Shown: piece by piece, positions 47,245 to 57,111 of the stretch
Layout of the letters: every line of letters starts with the position of its first letter
Numbering within the stretch: the first letter of the stretch is position 1
Origin: Alishewanella jeotgali KCTC 22429
GTDB lineage: Bacteria; Pseudomonadota; Gammaproteobacteria; Enterobacterales; Alteromonadaceae
NCBI RefSeq assembly: GCF_000245735.1
Contig: NZ_AHTH01000013.1
Location: 1 to 64,000 of the forward strand
Reading direction: 5' to 3'
DNA: 64,000 bases
Made by a program: the position numbers and the translations under genes
Notes under the pieces: generated by a model
The model's database searches: none
The model's input: only the letters and a program-made list of their open reading frames with translations
What the model was told of the DNA's origin: nothing

Positions 47245-48060
47245 TTACAGCAGCGGCTGACAGAGCGGGCAAAATACCGTACTGCGCTGGCCCAACCGCA
47301 CTTCTGACAGCGCAATGCCGCAGTTAACGCAGGGCTGGCCACCGCGGCCATATACCAGCAACTCCTGCTTAAAATAGCCGGGTTTACCATCTACCTGACT
47401 AAAATCACGCAGCGTGGTGCCCCCCTGCACTATTGCCGCGACCAGCGTTTCTTTGACGATGGTACAAAGCAGCGCCAGCTTATCAGCACTGACGTCGCGT
47501 GCCGGTTGCTGTGGATTAATGCCGGCTTTAAATAAGGCTTCATTGGCATAAATATTCCCAACACCCACCACCACATGGTTATCCATTAATACCAGTTTGA
47601 TCGCGCTGCCGCGGCGCTGACAAGCCTGGATCAGGGTTTCAGCGGTAAAATCTGCTGTTAACGGCTCTGGGCCTAACTGTGCCAGCAATGGATGCTGCTC
47701 GCCTTGCGCCTGCCACAGCACGGCACCAAAGCGCCGGGTATCGTTTAAGCGCAGTGCGGTACCGTTTGCGAATAGCAAATCCAGATGATCATGTTTACCC
47801 GGCGCCAGATCCGCAGGCACTACCTTTAAATGCCCCGACATACCCAAATGCAGAATAATACTTCCGCCGGGCAAATCCAGCAGTAAGTACTTGGCACGCC
47901 GTCTTACCGCTAAAATCGGTTGCTGCTGTTGCTGCAGCACCTCATCCGGCACCCACCAACGCAACTGACGCTGCCGGGCGACAACCTTGGTTAGCTGTTG
48001 TCCTTGCAAATGCGGGCTGATCCCCAAACGCGAGACCTCAACTTCAGGTAACTCTGGCAT
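47245..48060 (-). CDS. mutM: Formamidopyrimidine-DNA glycosylase
   Basis: Base-excision repair enzyme for 8-oxoguanine and Fapy lesions, 271 residues. The N-terminus PELPEVE gives the catalytic Pro and Glu after Met removal, Lys near residue 57 is in RRAKYLLL, and the zinc finger is CVNCGIALSEV...TVFCPLCQ. Length and motifs are normal. It follows a small hypothetical gene by 32 bases. Confidence 0.96.
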   Translation of the reverse strand: MPELPEVEVSRLGISPHLQGQQLTKVVARQRQLRWWVPDEVLQQQQQPILAVRRRAKYLLLDLPGGSIILHLGMSGHLKVVPADLAPGKHDHLDLLFANGTALRLNDTRRFGAVLWQAQGEQHPLLAQLGPEPLTADFTAETLIQACQRRGSAIKLVLMDNHVVVGVGNIYANEALFKAGINPQQPARDVSADKLALLCTIVKETLVAAIVQGGTTLRDFSQVDGKPGYFKQELLVYGRGGQPCVNCGIALSEVRLGQRSTVFCPLCQPLL

Positions 48061-48092
48061 CTTATACTCCGGTACTCAGGTTCTCTAAGGGG

Positions 48093-48548
48093 TTAATCAA
48101 TTAAAAACAGCAGCCGTGCCTGCGCGGCAGGCAGCAAATAAAGCTGGGGCTGCCCTACCTGTTGTAGTAAATAATCCTGCTGTGCGGGATAGAGCAACCA
48201 GATCTGAGGTGCAAACTCGCCGGCTAGCTGCACACTGGCCTGGGCAACCGGCGCCTGAGTGGGCTTGGTAACACCAACGGCTGGCTGCAGCGGTGTATAG
48301 AGCCAGGCATTCAGCATTTGCTGGGCACTGACACTGCTGTTGCTGCGTGGTTGCAACTGCCATTGCCCGGCCGCCTGCACTAAACGCACCTCTCCTACCG
48401 CAATACTCAGCAGCTGCGATTGTTCCGGTAATAAGCTGGCCGTGACCGGTGCCTGGCCGGTACCCCGCCAGTCATACAGACTAAACATCAGTAACAGCAC
48501 TATAAAAATCAGCACATTATTCCAGTTACGGCGTGACAGTTTCAGCAT
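48093..48548 (-). CDS. Hypothetical single-pass membrane protein
   Basis: Protein of 151 residues that I do not recognise. A basic N-terminus (KLSRRNW) and one helix (about 11-26) place it in the inner membrane, with the rest probably periplasmic: Gln-, Leu- and Ala-rich beta-like sequence ending in LLFLID. Codon use matches its neighbours. It lies between the rpmBG terminator and mutM and may share a transcript with mutM. Confidence 0.65.
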   Translation of the reverse strand: MLKLSRRNWNNVLIFIVLLLMFSLYDWRGTGQAPVTASLLPEQSQLLSIAVGEVRLVQAAGQWQLQPRSNSSVSAQQMLNAWLYTPLQPAVGVTKPTQAPVAQASVQLAGEFAPQIWLLYPAQQDYLLQQVGQPQLYLLPAAQARLLFLID

Positions 48549-48626
48549 AATGATATGAGCAGAAGAACGCAGCGGTTCGTTATTGATAAGGCGTGGTGCA
48601 GATAGTAACGGCAGCAGGGCTAAAAA

Positions 48627-48651
48627 GCAAAAACCCGGCAGCGCCGGGTTT
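48627..48651 (-). terminator. rpmBG rho-independent terminator
   Basis: On the minus strand AAACCCGGC - GCT - GCCGGGTTT followed by TTGC, 12 bases after the rpmG stop. Confidence 0.8.
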
Positions 48652-48662
48652 CTGGGGTTCGA

Positions 48663-48818
48663 TTACTTGATTTTCGCTTCTTTGAAAATCACGTGCTTGC
48701 GCACTTTAGGATCGAACTTTTTGATTTCCATCTTTTCTGGCATGGTGCGCTTGTTCTTCGTTGTCGTGTAGAAGAAGCCAGTGCCAGCAGAAGAAACTAA
48801 ACGGATTTTATCGCGCAT
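48663..48818 (-). CDS. rpmG: 50S ribosomal protein L33
   Basis: Protein of 51 residues ([20 protein letters not shown] at the start, [14 protein letters not shown] at the end). It has no CxxC pairs, so it is the zinc-independent form of L33. It follows rpmB by 11 bases, the normal rpmBG operon, and is too short for usual ORF cut-offs. Confidence 0.96.
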   Translation of the reverse strand: MRDKIRLVSSAGTGFFYTTTKNKRTMPEKMEIKKFDPKVRKHVIFKEAKIK

Positions 48819-48829
48819 TTGTTAATTCC

Positions 48830-49066
48830 TTATACCTTGTGACCGTTGGCACGAACTTCTGCTAACACAGCGTCGATACCTTTCTTGTCAATGATACGCA
48901 TACCCTTGGTAGAGGTACGTAAAGTGACGAAACGGTTTTCGCTTTCAACCCAGAAACGGTGCGTTTGCAGGTTAGGCAGGAAACGGCGCTTAGTCGCGTT
49001 GTTGGCGTGCGAACGACGGTTACCTACCATCGGACCTTTGCCAGTTACTTGGCATACTCTAGACAT
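48830..49066 (-). CDS. rpmB: 50S ribosomal protein L28
   Basis: Large-subunit protein of 78 residues, family length ([20 protein letters not shown]; ends in VRANGHKV). First gene of rpmBG. A good sigma-70 promoter lies about 90 bases upstream. Confidence 0.97.
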   Translation of the reverse strand: MSRVCQVTGKGPMVGNRRSHANNATKRRFLPNLQTHRFWVESENRFVTLRTSTKGMRIIDKKGIDAVLAEVRANGHKV

Positions 49067-49154
49067 GTCAATATTTCTCCAAAATTACGTCAGCTCGAGC
49101 TATCTTTCACCCTTCTGGCCTTGAAGGTTGCCCCGAAAATGGATGAGGGCGCAC

Positions 49155-49183
49155 TTTATACACGAAAGTACGGTTAAACTCAA
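49155..49183 (-). promoter_or_regulatory. Sigma-70 promoter of rpmBG
   Basis: On the minus strand TTGAGT (49183-49178), 17-base spacer, TATAAA (49160-49155), preceded by TG as in an extended -10. The remaining bases up to radC hold no gene. Confidence 0.7.
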
Positions 49184-49272
49184 GACAAATTCATTTTCCC
49201 GGCCAGCGGGCAGCGCTGCGAAAACGCCTTGCATCGAGACTCACGCCGGGCTGTACTCAGGTGCATTACCTG

Positions 49273-49947
49273 CTACAACCAGCCACGCTCTGCAAAAGAC
49301 ACCACTTCCGCATCACCTACCACAAAATGGTCCAGCACCCGGATATCAACCAGTGCTAAAGCCTGGGTCAGGCGCTCCGTTATTGCCCGGTCGGCGCGGC
49401 TTGGCTCAGCCACCCCAGAGGGGTGATTATGCGCCAGAATAACGGCGGCGGCATTATGCTTCAAAGCGTGCTGAACTACAATACGCGGGTACACCGGGGA
49501 GGCATCAATAGTGCCGTAAAATAATGGCTCGGAACCAATCATACGATGTTGATTATCAAGATAAAGTACCAGAAAGACTTCGCGCAGTTCACCACTGAGC
49601 TGGTGAGCTAAATATTTTCGCACTACCGCCGGCTCTGAGCAGACGGTATCGCGTTTTAACTGCTGCTGCAGAAAACGCCGGCTTAACTCCAGTACCGCCT
49701 GCAACTGTACGTACTTGGCCTCACCTAAACCGCGGGCATTGCAAAATTCGCTGCGACTGGCGCCGAGCAAGGCGCGTAAATCACCGAACTGCTGCAACAA
49801 CTGCCTGGCCAGACTCACCGCGTCGGTACCGGCAATACCGGTGCGTAAGAAAATCGCCAGCAGCTCCGCATCCGATAAGGTGGCCGGCCCCAATGTTAAC
49901 AGTTTCTCCCGTGGTCGCTCACTGAGCGGCCAGTCTGTAATTGCCAT
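49273..49947 (-). CDS. radC: DNA repair protein RadC family (JAB/MPN domain)
   Basis: Protein of 224 residues with an N-terminal helix-hairpin-helix region and a C-terminal JAMM metalloprotease-like domain. The metal site is [14 protein letters not shown] with an upstream Glu. The biological role of RadC is unsettled; the name is historical. The neighbourhood rpmB-radC-coaBC (divergent) is as in E. coli. Confidence 0.93.
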   Translation of the reverse strand: MAITDWPLSERPREKLLTLGPATLSDAELLAIFLRTGIAGTDAVSLARQLLQQFGDLRALLGASRSEFCNARGLGEAKYVQLQAVLELSRRFLQQQLKRDTVCSEPAVVRKYLAHQLSGELREVFLVLYLDNQHRMIGSEPLFYGTIDASPVYPRIVVQHALKHNAAAVILAHNHPSGVAEPSRADRAITERLTQALALVDIRVLDHFVVGDAEVVSFAERGWL

Positions 49948-50055
49948 CCTGACCTCCTGTTGTTGATGTTGTCAGCGCTTAGCAGCTGAACGGGTGCTGA
50001 ATTGGAGTTTCCGTGCTATCTTATGCCGACCGAGGCTGGAGCAGGACCAGAAATC

Positions 50056-51264
50056 ATGTTGCAAACCCTTGCTGATAAACGCATTTTACTTGGCATTAGC
50101 GGCGGTATTGCTGCCTATAAAAGTGCCGATCTGGTGCGGCGCTTAACCGAACGCGGCGCCGACGTCCGGGTTATTCTGACCAGCGCAGCGCAGGAATTTA
50201 TTACCCCACTGACACTACAAGCCGTCTCCGGTAATCCGGTTAGCCACAGCCTGCTCGACCCGGCCGCAGAAGCGGCGATGGGCCATATTGAACTGGCCAA
50301 ATGGGCCGATTTAATCCTGATAGCCCCGGCCAGTGCCGATGTCATTGCCCGGCTGGCGCATGGCTTAGCCAATGATCTGCTTACTACCTGTGTACTTGCC
50401 AGTAGTGCCCCTGTTGCGGTAGCGCCGGCGATGAATCAGCAGATGTATAAAAATATAGCTACCCAAAAGAATCTTGCAACATTAAAAGAACATAATTTTC
50501 ACATCTTCGGCCCGGGTGTGGGCGCACAAGCCTGTGGCGATACCGGCGCTGGCCGCATGCTGGAACCGCTGGAGCTGGTCGCACTGACCGAGCAATTATT
50601 TAGCCCGGTCAAAAATCTGCAAGGTTTACGCATTACCATTACCGCCGGCCCGACCCGCGAAGCTATTGATCCGGTGCGCTATATCAGTAATCACAGCTCT
50701 GGCAAGATGGGCTTTGCGCTGGCTCAGGCCGCTGCGGCTATGGGCGCCGAGGTCACGCTAATCAGCGGCCCGGTGCAACTTACAACCCCCGCCGGCGTAA
50801 CACGGATTGATGTGCAAAGTGCCGAGCAGATGCATCAGGCGGCGCTCTCTGCCGCGGTGCAGTCGGATATTTTTATTGGCTGTGCCGCCGTTGCCGACTA
50901 TCGGGTAGCGGAAATCGCGGCCGATAAACTAAAAAAAGGCGCCGAAGCTGAGATGCAGCTGACACTGGTAAAAAACCCGGACATTATTGCCGCCGTCGCC
51001 GCCCTGCCGCAGCAGCGGCCCTTTACCGTCGGCTTTGCCGCCGAAACCCGTAACGTACTGGAATATGCGCGGCAAAAGCTGCTGAATAAGCGGCTGGATA
51101 TGATTTGCGCCAATGATGTATCGGCCAGCGATCGTGGCTTTAACAGCGATGACAATGCCCTTAGCGTGATCTGGCGCGGCGGCGAACTGGATTTGCCGAA
51201 GGCACCAAAGCAAAAGTTAGCCACACAGCTGATCACCCTGATCAGCGAACATTATAAAAACTAA
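50056..51264 (+). CDS. coaBC: Bifunctional phosphopantothenoylcysteine decarboxylase/synthetase
   Basis: Makes 4'-phosphopantetheine for coenzyme A. The start at 50056 ([17 protein letters not shown]) gives 402 residues; the upstream open frame to 50002 lacks family similarity. The flavin-binding CoaC domain (about 1-185) has [10 protein letters not shown] and the catalytic region VSHSLL; the CoaB domain (about 190-402) has [24 protein letters not shown] split across its nucleotide site and GFAAET. dut follows 36 bases later. Confidence 0.96.
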   Translation: MLQTLADKRILLGISGGIAAYKSADLVRRLTERGADVRVILTSAAQEFITPLTLQAVSGNPVSHSLLDPAAEAAMGHIELAKWADLILIAPASADVIARLAHGLANDLLTTCVLASSAPVAVAPAMNQQMYKNIATQKNLATLKEHNFHIFGPGVGAQACGDTGAGRMLEPLELVALTEQLFSPVKNLQGLRITITAGPTREAIDPVRYISNHSSGKMGFALAQAAAAMGAEVTLISGPVQLTTPAGVTRIDVQSAEQMHQAALSAAVQSDIFIGCAAVADYRVAEIAADKLKKGAEAEMQLTLVKNPDIIAAVAALPQQRPFTVGFAAETRNVLEYARQKLLNKRLDMICANDVSASDRGFNSDDNALSVIWRGGELDLPKAPKQKLATQLITLISEHYKN

Positions 51265-51300
51265 ATTCTTAACTTATAACGCAGCGAAGCAGTAAAACCG

Positions 51301-51759
51301 ATGAAAAAAGCTATAGATCTGAAAATTCTCGACCCGCGGATCGGCCGCGACTTCCCGTTACCGGCCTACGCCACACCCGGCTCAGCGGGCCTGGATTTAC
51401 GTGCTTGTCTGGAGCAAACACTGGTACTGGCACCGGGCCAAACCGTGCTGATCCCAACCGGTATTGCCATTCATATTGGCGATGCCAACCTGTGCGCAAC
51501 CATCCTGCCGCGCTCGGGCCTGGGGCATAAACATGGCATCGTACTGGGCAATTTGGTGGGGCTGATTGATTCGGACTATCAGGGGCCCTTGATGGTGTCG
51601 ATGTGGAACCGCGGCAGCGACAGCTTTAGCATTGAACCGGGCGACCGCATCGCCCAGCTGGTGTTTATGCCGGTGGTACAGGCCGAATTTAATCTGGTCG
51701 AGGGCTTTGACAGCTCAGAGCGTGGTGAAGGTGGCTTTGGTCACTCTGGCAAGCAGTAA
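51301..51759 (+). CDS. dut: dUTP diphosphatase
   Basis: Trimeric enzyme of 152 residues that hydrolyses dUTP to dUMP, keeping uracil out of DNA. Motifs 1-5 are visible: [39 protein letters not shown], and the C-terminal [10 protein letters not shown] that closes over the nucleotide. Normal coaBC-dut-slmA order. Confidence 0.97.
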   Translation: MKKAIDLKILDPRIGRDFPLPAYATPGSAGLDLRACLEQTLVLAPGQTVLIPTGIAIHIGDANLCATILPRSGLGHKHGIVLGNLVGLIDSDYQGPLMVSMWNRGSDSFSIEPGDRIAQLVFMPVVQAEFNLVEGFDSSERGEGGFGHSGKQ

Positions 51760-51810
51760 GGGCGCGACAACGCCCCTACTTCTGAATTAGCTAAGGATCT
51801 GAGCAGTCGC

Positions 51811-52404
51811 ATGGCAACAATAAAAAAATCAAACCGTAAAGAAGATATCCTGCAGGCGTTAGCGGCAATGCTGCAAAGCCACAGCAATGGCCAGCGCATT
51901 ACTACCGCCGCCCTGGCAGAGCAGGTTGGCGTGTCGGAAGCGGCGCTGTACCGGCATTTCCCTAGCAAAGCGCGGATGTACGAAGGGCTGATAGAATTTA
52001 TTGAAGATACGCTGCTATCGCGCATTAACGCCATTACCGAAGAGCACAAGGATACCCAAACCCGTATCAGCCTGATGCTGCAGCTGGTACTGGTATTTGC
52101 CGAGCGTAACCCGGGCTTTTGCCGTATTCTGACCGGCGATGCGCTACAAGGCGAGCAAGAGCGCCTGCTGGAGCGCGTCGCGGCACTGTTTGAAAGGCTG
52201 GAAACCCAGTTTAAACAGTGTTTACGCGAGCGCAAATTACGCGAAGGTAAAAGCTTTACTATCGATGAGGCGGAACTGGCAAACCTGCTGCTGGCCACCA
52301 TAGAAGGCAAGATCAGCCAGTTTGTCCGTTCCGGCTTTAAACGCCTGCCAACCCAGTATTGGGCGGCGCAGTGGGCGTTACTCGAGCAAAGCCTGTTTGC
52401 GTAA
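51811..52404 (+). CDS. slmA: Nucleoid occlusion factor SlmA
   Basis: TetR-family DNA-binding protein of 197 residues that blocks FtsZ assembly over the chromosome when bound to its sites. The [34 protein letters not shown] is at about residues 31-61. Synteny with dut and pyrE supports SlmA rather than another TetR protein. The 150-base region downstream holds an inverted repeat and two ACTCAC half-sites like those of the SlmA site. Confidence 0.95.
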   Translation: MATIKKSNRKEDILQALAAMLQSHSNGQRITTAALAEQVGVSEAALYRHFPSKARMYEGLIEFIEDTLLSRINAITEEHKDTQTRISLMLQLVLVFAERNPGFCRILTGDALQGEQERLLERVAALFERLETQFKQCLRERKLREGKSFTIDEAELANLLLATIEGKISQFVRSGFKRLPTQYWAAQWALLEQSLFA

Positions 52405-52411
52405 TGCTGTC

Positions 52412-52470
52412 TTGGTTAGTGCGGCTGTACTCACGATGGCACTCACGACAGTGCTGACGACACTAACCAA
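52412..52470. repeat. Nested inverted repeat downstream of slmA
   Basis: TTGGTTAGTG (52412-52421) and CACTAACCAA (52461-52470) are exact inverted repeats. Inside lie GCACT/AGTGC (52439-52443 and 52450-52454) and a direct repeat ACTCACGA (52429 and 52441, twelve bases apart). No T tract follows. It may be a structured mRNA end or a protein-binding site. Confidence 0.6.
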
Positions 52471-52558
52471 ACAGAGCCCAAGCAGACACCCAACAGAGTG
52501 AGCTACGGAACGCGATCAATGGAACCTGAGTCACACCTGTACCGCCGCTATAGCAGCA

Positions 52559-52930
52559 TCAGGTTAGTTTCTGCCATAGGGCCGCACCCCAAACCAGCGC
52601 TACTATCACTAAACTGACAAAAACCGCTGCCGAGCCCATATCTTTGGCCCGGCCAGATAGCTCATGCCGCTCTAAACCTACCCTATCGGTTAATGACTCA
52701 ATGGCCGAATTCAGTAACTCCACTACCAGTACCAGGCACCATACCGCCAGCAGCAGGGCAAACTGCGCCACTGAGTCTGCCAGCCAGATAGCAGCAGGAA
52801 TGGAAAGCAGCGTGAGCGTCGCTTCCTGACGAAAGGCCGACTCATAGCGCCAGCTGGCACTAAAACCCTGCATTGAACAACGGGCCGCTTTAATAATGCG
52901 CCCGATGCCAGTCCCATTTGGTTTTTGCAT
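52559..52930 (-). CDS. dgkA: Diacylglycerol kinase DgkA
   Basis: Small integral-membrane kinase of 123 residues with three helices that recycles diacylglycerol to phosphatidic acid. The catalytic stretch ELLNSAIESLTDR, with the Glu and Asn of the active site, is intact. It sits between slmA and pyrE, a place where E. coli has no gene, downstream of the pyrE terminator. Confidence 0.94.
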   Translation of the reverse strand: MQKPNGTGIGRIIKAARCSMQGFSASWRYESAFRQEATLTLLSIPAAIWLADSVAQFALLLAVWCLVLVVELLNSAIESLTDRVGLERHELSGRAKDMGSAAVFVSLVIVALVWGAALWQKLT

Positions 52931-52991
52931 ACTTAATCCTATTCCCTGTTGCTAATGCTAATACCTGCAAGAATGCGCCAATGCTGGGCGC

Positions 52992-53020
52992 AAACAATAC
53001 GGCCAGCAAAGAGCTGGCCG
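52992..53020 (-). terminator. rph-pyrE operon terminator
   Basis: On the minus strand CGGCCAGC - TCTTT - GCTGGCCG followed by TATTGTTTG, 17 bases after the pyrE stop. Confidence 0.75.
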
Positions 53021-53036
53021 CAGATAAGAGATTTAA

Positions 53037-53681
53037 TCAGGCTATACCGTACTGGGCACGGTAAGCCTTTACCGCCGCCAGATGCTCGGCCAGCTCGGGC
53101 TTATCCGCCAAATAGCTAATTAAGTCCGGCAGGCTGATAATTGAAATCACCTTAGTATTAAAGTCGCGCTCGACTTCCTGAATTGCCGACAACTCACCCT
53201 GACCGCGCTCCTGCCGGTCCAGTGCAATCAGCACGCCGGTCAGCTCTGCGCCCTGCGCCTGGATCAGCTGCATAGATTCGCGGATCGCCGTACCGGCAGT
53301 GATCACATCATCCACCAGCATAATACGGCCTTTTAGTGCTGCGCCGACTAAATTGCCGCCTTCACCATGGGTTTTGGCTTCTTTGCGGTTAAAGCAGTAT
53401 GGCAGGTCGCGCTGATAGTGCTCGGCCAACGCCACAGCAGTGGTAGTAGCAATAGGAATGCCTTTATAGGCCGGGCCAAACAGCACATCAAATTCGATAC
53501 CCGAGTCCTGCAGCGCAGCCGCATAAAAGCGGCCCAGTTTTGCCAGATCGCCACCGGTATTAAATAAGCCGGCATTAAAAAAATACGGGCTAATCCGGCC
53601 AGATTTCAGCGTAAAGCTACCAAATTTCAGTACATTGCGTGATAACGCAAATTCAATAAATTCCCGTTGAAAGGCTTTCAT
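53037..53681 (-). CDS. pyrE: Orotate phosphoribosyltransferase
   Basis: Pyrimidine synthesis enzyme of 214 residues joining orotate to PRPP. The PRPP loop [17 protein letters not shown] and the flexible loop [13 protein letters not shown] are present. Only two bases separate it from rph, so the attenuator found between rph and pyrE in E. coli is absent here. Confidence 0.97.
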   Translation of the reverse strand: MKAFQREFIEFALSRNVLKFGSFTLKSGRISPYFFNAGLFNTGGDLAKLGRFYAAALQDSGIEFDVLFGPAYKGIPIATTTAVALAEHYQRDLPYCFNRKEAKTHGEGGNLVGAALKGRIMLVDDVITAGTAIRESMQLIQAQGAELTGVLIALDRQERGQGELSAIQEVERDFNTKVISIISLPDLISYLADKPELAEHLAAVKAYRAQYGIA

Positions 53682-53683
53682 CG

Positions 53684-54403
53684 TTACTCCTTCGCCAATA
53701 CCCGTTTTTGCTCGGCCACAATTTCAGTAATGGCCGCCGCACCCAGCTCCAGCATTTGCTGCATCTGCGCAAAACTAAAGGGCGCCTCTTCGGCGGTGCC
53801 CTGAATTTCAATCACTTCGCCCTGCTCGGTCATCACCAGATTCATATCGGTTTCGGCAGCCGAGTCTTCAGCATAATCCAGATCGGCAACGGCTGTACCC
53901 TGATAGATCCCCACCGACACCGCCGCCACCATATAACGCAGCGGGTTCTTTTTAATCAGGCCTTTGGCCAGCATAAAGTTCAGCGCATCAACCAGTGCCA
54001 CACAGGCACCGGTAATCGAAGCGGTACGGGTACCGCCGTCGGCCTGAATCACATCACAGTCGATGGTAATGGTATTTTCGCCGAGCAGGCTTAAATCGAC
54101 GGCGGTGCGCAGAGCGCGGCCAATCAGTCGTTGGATTTCCATAGTGCGGCCGCCCTGCTTACCACGGGCAGCTTCCCGGTCATTGCGGCTATGCGTCGCG
54201 CGCGGCAGCATGCCGTATTCCGCGGTAATCCAACCCTGGCCCTTACCTTTTAAAAAACGTGGTACGCCTTCGGTAACACTGGCAGTACAGATCACCTTGG
54301 TATTACCAAACTCAACTAACACTGAGCCTTCGGCATGGGCAGTGAACTGACGGGTAAAAGCGAGCGGGCGGATTTGACTGGCGGTACGGCCACTTGGACG
54401 CAT
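53684..54403 (-). CDS. rph: Ribonuclease PH
   Basis: Phosphorolytic 3'-exonuclease that trims tRNA precursors. The start at 54403 ([13 protein letters not shown]) with AGGAG seven bases upstream gives 239 residues; the open frame to 54436 is not part of the family. RNase PH motifs [18 protein letters not shown] and [15 protein letters not shown] are intact, so it is full length, unlike the frameshifted E. coli K-12 allele. Confidence 0.96.
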   Translation of the reverse strand: MRPSGRTASQIRPLAFTRQFTAHAEGSVLVEFGNTKVICTASVTEGVPRFLKGKGQGWITAEYGMLPRATHSRNDREAARGKQGGRTMEIQRLIGRALRTAVDLSLLGENTITIDCDVIQADGGTRTASITGACVALVDALNFMLAKGLIKKNPLRYMVAAVSVGIYQGTAVADLDYAEDSAAETDMNLVMTEQGEVIEIQGTAEEAPFSFAQMQQMLELGAAAITEIVAEQKRVLAKE

Positions 54404-54614
54404 TGGGCTACTCCTGACTGATAAATTAGCCACCATTATAGGGGCTATAGCCGCTGACGGCTATCTTTGTAACAGCTGACTTCGGCTTTAAACCCGGCGC
54501 ATGGCCATGCCTAAGGCCGCGCTTAAGTACCATAATTTATGAATTTGGCAGCATGCCCCCAAATTCGCCAAACTCAGGTATACTCCCATTTATTTGCCGT
54601 TTTGGAACCGCCTT

Positions 54615-55475
54615 ATGATCCACAGTATGACTGCCTTTGCCCGCCACGAAACCAAAGCCAGCTGGGGCACCGCCCAGTGGGAGATCCGCTCGGTTAACCA
54701 GCGTTATTTAGAATCCTACTTTCGCTTACCAGAACAGTTCCGCGGTTTAGAAAGCCTGCTGCGCGACAAGCTGCGTAACAGCCTGCAACGCGGCAAAATT
54801 GAGGTGAATTTACGCTATCAGGCCAACCAGGCCGCCGGCGAACTGCAATTAAATGATGTGTTTGCCGAACAACTGCTGCAAAAAGCGCAGCAATTACTGC
54901 AAAAAGCACCGCAAGCAACGCTAAATATTGCCGACATTCTACGTTGGCCCGGCGTAATGGAAACCCCAAGCGAAGACTTAGACACCCTGCAAGCCGAACT
55001 GCTGGCCGGTTTCGACACCGCTTTACAAGACTTTTTAGCCGGCCGTGGCCGTGAAGGCGATGCTATAGAAGAGATGATCCAGCAGCGCTTAAGCGCCATC
55101 AGCGAACAAGTCGCTTTTGTGCGTAGTCATTTGCCACAAGCCATGCAGTGGCAGCGCGATCGTATTGTAAACCGCTTAAATGAAATCAAAACCGATTTAG
55201 ACCAAAGCCGCTTAGAACAGGAAATGGCGTTTTTAGCCTCGAAATCTGACGTCGCTGAAGAGCTCGACCGCCTCGATGCGCACATCAAAGAAACCCGCCA
55301 TACGCTGAAAAAAGGCGGCGCCTGCGGAAGGCGGTTAGATTTTATGATGCAGGAATTTAACCGCGAAGCGAATACGCTGTCTTCAAAAGCTATCAGCACC
55401 GAGATAACCAATGCCGCGGTAGAGCTTAAGGTGTTAATCGAGCAGATGCGTGAGCAGATCCAAAACGTGGAATAA
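54615..55475 (+). CDS. yicC: YicC family endoribonuclease
   Basis: Protein of 286 residues from 54615 (MIHSMTAFARHE). The N-terminal YicC domain (SVNQRYLESYFRLPEQFR) and the C-terminal DUF1732 part (HIKETRHTLKKGGACGRRLDFM) are present. YicC proteins are RNases linked to small-RNA turnover. It is divergent from rph, as in E. coli, and marks the end of the conserved block: the defence genes begin 91 bases downstream. Confidence 0.93.
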   Translation: MIHSMTAFARHETKASWGTAQWEIRSVNQRYLESYFRLPEQFRGLESLLRDKLRNSLQRGKIEVNLRYQANQAAGELQLNDVFAEQLLQKAQQLLQKAPQATLNIADILRWPGVMETPSEDLDTLQAELLAGFDTALQDFLAGRGREGDAIEEMIQQRLSAISEQVAFVRSHLPQAMQWQRDRIVNRLNEIKTDLDQSRLEQEMAFLASKSDVAEELDRLDAHIKETRHTLKKGGACGRRLDFMMQEFNREANTLSSKAISTEITNAAVELKVLIEQMREQIQNVE

Positions 55476-55523
55476 CATCGATTTATCTGGCCAAGCTCTG
55501 TATTGCCAAAATCGCCAGTATCA

Positions 55524-55550
55524 ATTTTGCCCATCGCAAAGATGGGCAAA
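55524..55550. terminator. Bidirectional terminator between yicC and hsdM
   Basis: TTTTGCCCATC - GCAAA - GATGGGCAAAA is an 11-bp perfect stem between convergent genes. T runs are only four bases long on each side. Confidence 0.65.
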
Positions 55551-55566
55551 AGGCAACCAGAACTAA

Positions 55567-57111
55567 CTAACTTTTGCTACTGACAGGCAAGCCTGCTGCT
55601 ACATCTTTAAAGGCTAATAATGCCGCTTCTAAATGATCGATGATTTCTTGCTGTAAGACATCTGGTGGTGGCAAGTTATCCAAATTATCCAGGCTGTCAT
55701 CTTTAAGCCAAAACACATCAAGGCTGGCTTTATCGCGGTTTATTAACTCGTCATAACTGTAGTATTTGAATCGCTCGGTCTCTTTGCGCTCATGGCGGTT
55801 TTCAGGATTGTAGCACTGAATAAATTCTTTAAGATCGCTCAACATCATTGGGCGCTGCTTAAGCGTAAAGTGTTTATTGGTTCTTAAATCGTAGAACCAA
55901 ATACCTTTGGTATGTACTTTTTCATCACGAGCCGCGTTATCAAAAAATACTACGTTCGCTTTTACGCCATTGGCATAAAAGATCCCTGTAGGTAAGCGCA
56001 AAATAGTGTGCACATCACAGTTATTTAACCATTTACGACGAATGCGCTCACCTGCACCGCCTTCAAATAACACGTTATCCGGTAATACTACTGCCGCTTT
56101 GCCGGTGTCTTTTAAGCTCGCGACAATATGCTGCAAAAAGTTAAGCTGCTTGTTGGTGGTGGTGGCCCAAAAGTCTTGCCGCTCATAGGTTAAGGCTTCT
56201 TTGTCTTCGCCACCTTCGGCATTGGTAATGGTCATGCTGCTTTTCTTACCAAATGGCGGGTTGGCTAATACGTAATCTACCTTATCCTCACCTTTGATTG
56301 CCGTTAGCAAGGCATCGGCGCGGGCCACTTTGGGCTCGCCATCAATACTGCCAATATTGTGTAAAAACAAATTCATTAAACACATGCGGCGGGTTGACGG
56401 CACTATCTCATTACCAAAGAAGGTCTCATCACGTAAAAATTTTACCTGATCTTTATTCAGCTTGGATTTGGCAATTGCGCTGGCATTATCTTTAGCCGGG
56501 TTCCAATGGCTCATGCCTTTTTCAATCCACTGTGCATCACCATAGGTGATCCAGTCATAGGCGCTTAAAAAGAACCCGCCGGTACCACAGGCAGGATCTA
56601 AAATTGTTTTCTTAGGTTCAGGACGCACACACGCCAGCATGGCATCAATTAATGGCCGTGGAGTAAAGTACTGGCCCGCTCCACTTTTGGTATCTTCTGC
56701 GTTCTTTTGTAGCAAACCTTCGTATAAATCACCTTTGGCATCGGCATCAAGGCTGATCCAGCTCTCTTCATCAATCATTTTAACAATGCGTGACAACTTA
56801 GCAGGATCGGGGATTTTATTTTCTGACTTATAAAAAATAGCGCCCAGCATGCCGGGGGCATCGGCAAGCTTTTTTAACACTCGACGGTATTGGTTTTCTA
56901 ACGCTTCACCCGTTAGGCCAGTTAAAGACTCCCAGTTGTAAGCGCCCGGTACTTTGGTATCGCGTAAGTACGGCGGCTGCGAGTATTCGTGGGCCATTTT
57001 TAAAAACAGCAAGTAAGTTAACTGCTCTAAATAATCTCCATAGCCAACACCGTCATCACGCAAGGTATGACAATAATTCCAAACTTTTTGTACTAAAGCG
57101 GGAGCGTTCAT
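55567..57111 (-). CDS. hsdM: Type I restriction-modification methyltransferase HsdM
   Basis: N6-adenine methyltransferase subunit of 514 residues. An N-terminal helical domain precedes the catalytic core, with motif I DPACGTGGFF at 172-181 and motif IV NPPFG at 284-288. It needs HsdS for specificity. Here it is the last gene of the operon, whereas type I operons usually keep hsdM next to hsdS. It overlaps the DUF1016 gene by four bases. Confidence 0.95.
   Translation of the reverse strand: MNAPALVQKVWNYCHTLRDDGVGYGDYLEQLTYLLFLKMAHEYSQPPYLRDTKVPGAYNWESLTGLTGEALENQYRRVLKKLADAPGMLGAIFYKSENKIPDPAKLSRIVKMIDEESWISLDADAKGDLYEGLLQKNAEDTKSGAGQYFTPRPLIDAMLACVRPEPKKTILDPACGTGGFFLSAYDWITYGDAQWIEKGMSHWNPAKDNASAIAKSKLNKDQVKFLRDETFFGNEIVPSTRRMCLMNLFLHNIGSIDGEPKVARADALLTAIKGEDKVDYVLANPPFGKKSSMTITNAEGGEDKEALTYERQDFWATTTNKQLNFLQHIVASLKDTGKAAVVLPDNVLFEGGAGERIRRKWLNNCDVHTILRLPTGIFYANGVKANVVFFDNAARDEKVHTKGIWFYDLRTNKHFTLKQRPMMLSDLKEFIQCYNPENRHERKETERFKYYSYDELINRDKASLDVFWLKDDSLDNLDNLPPPDVLQQEIIDHLEAALLAFKDVAAGLPVSSKS

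Noticed and set aside
53682-53683. UTP-sensitive attenuator before pyrE as in E. coli
   Set aside because: Only two bases separate rph and pyrE, leaving no room for a leader.
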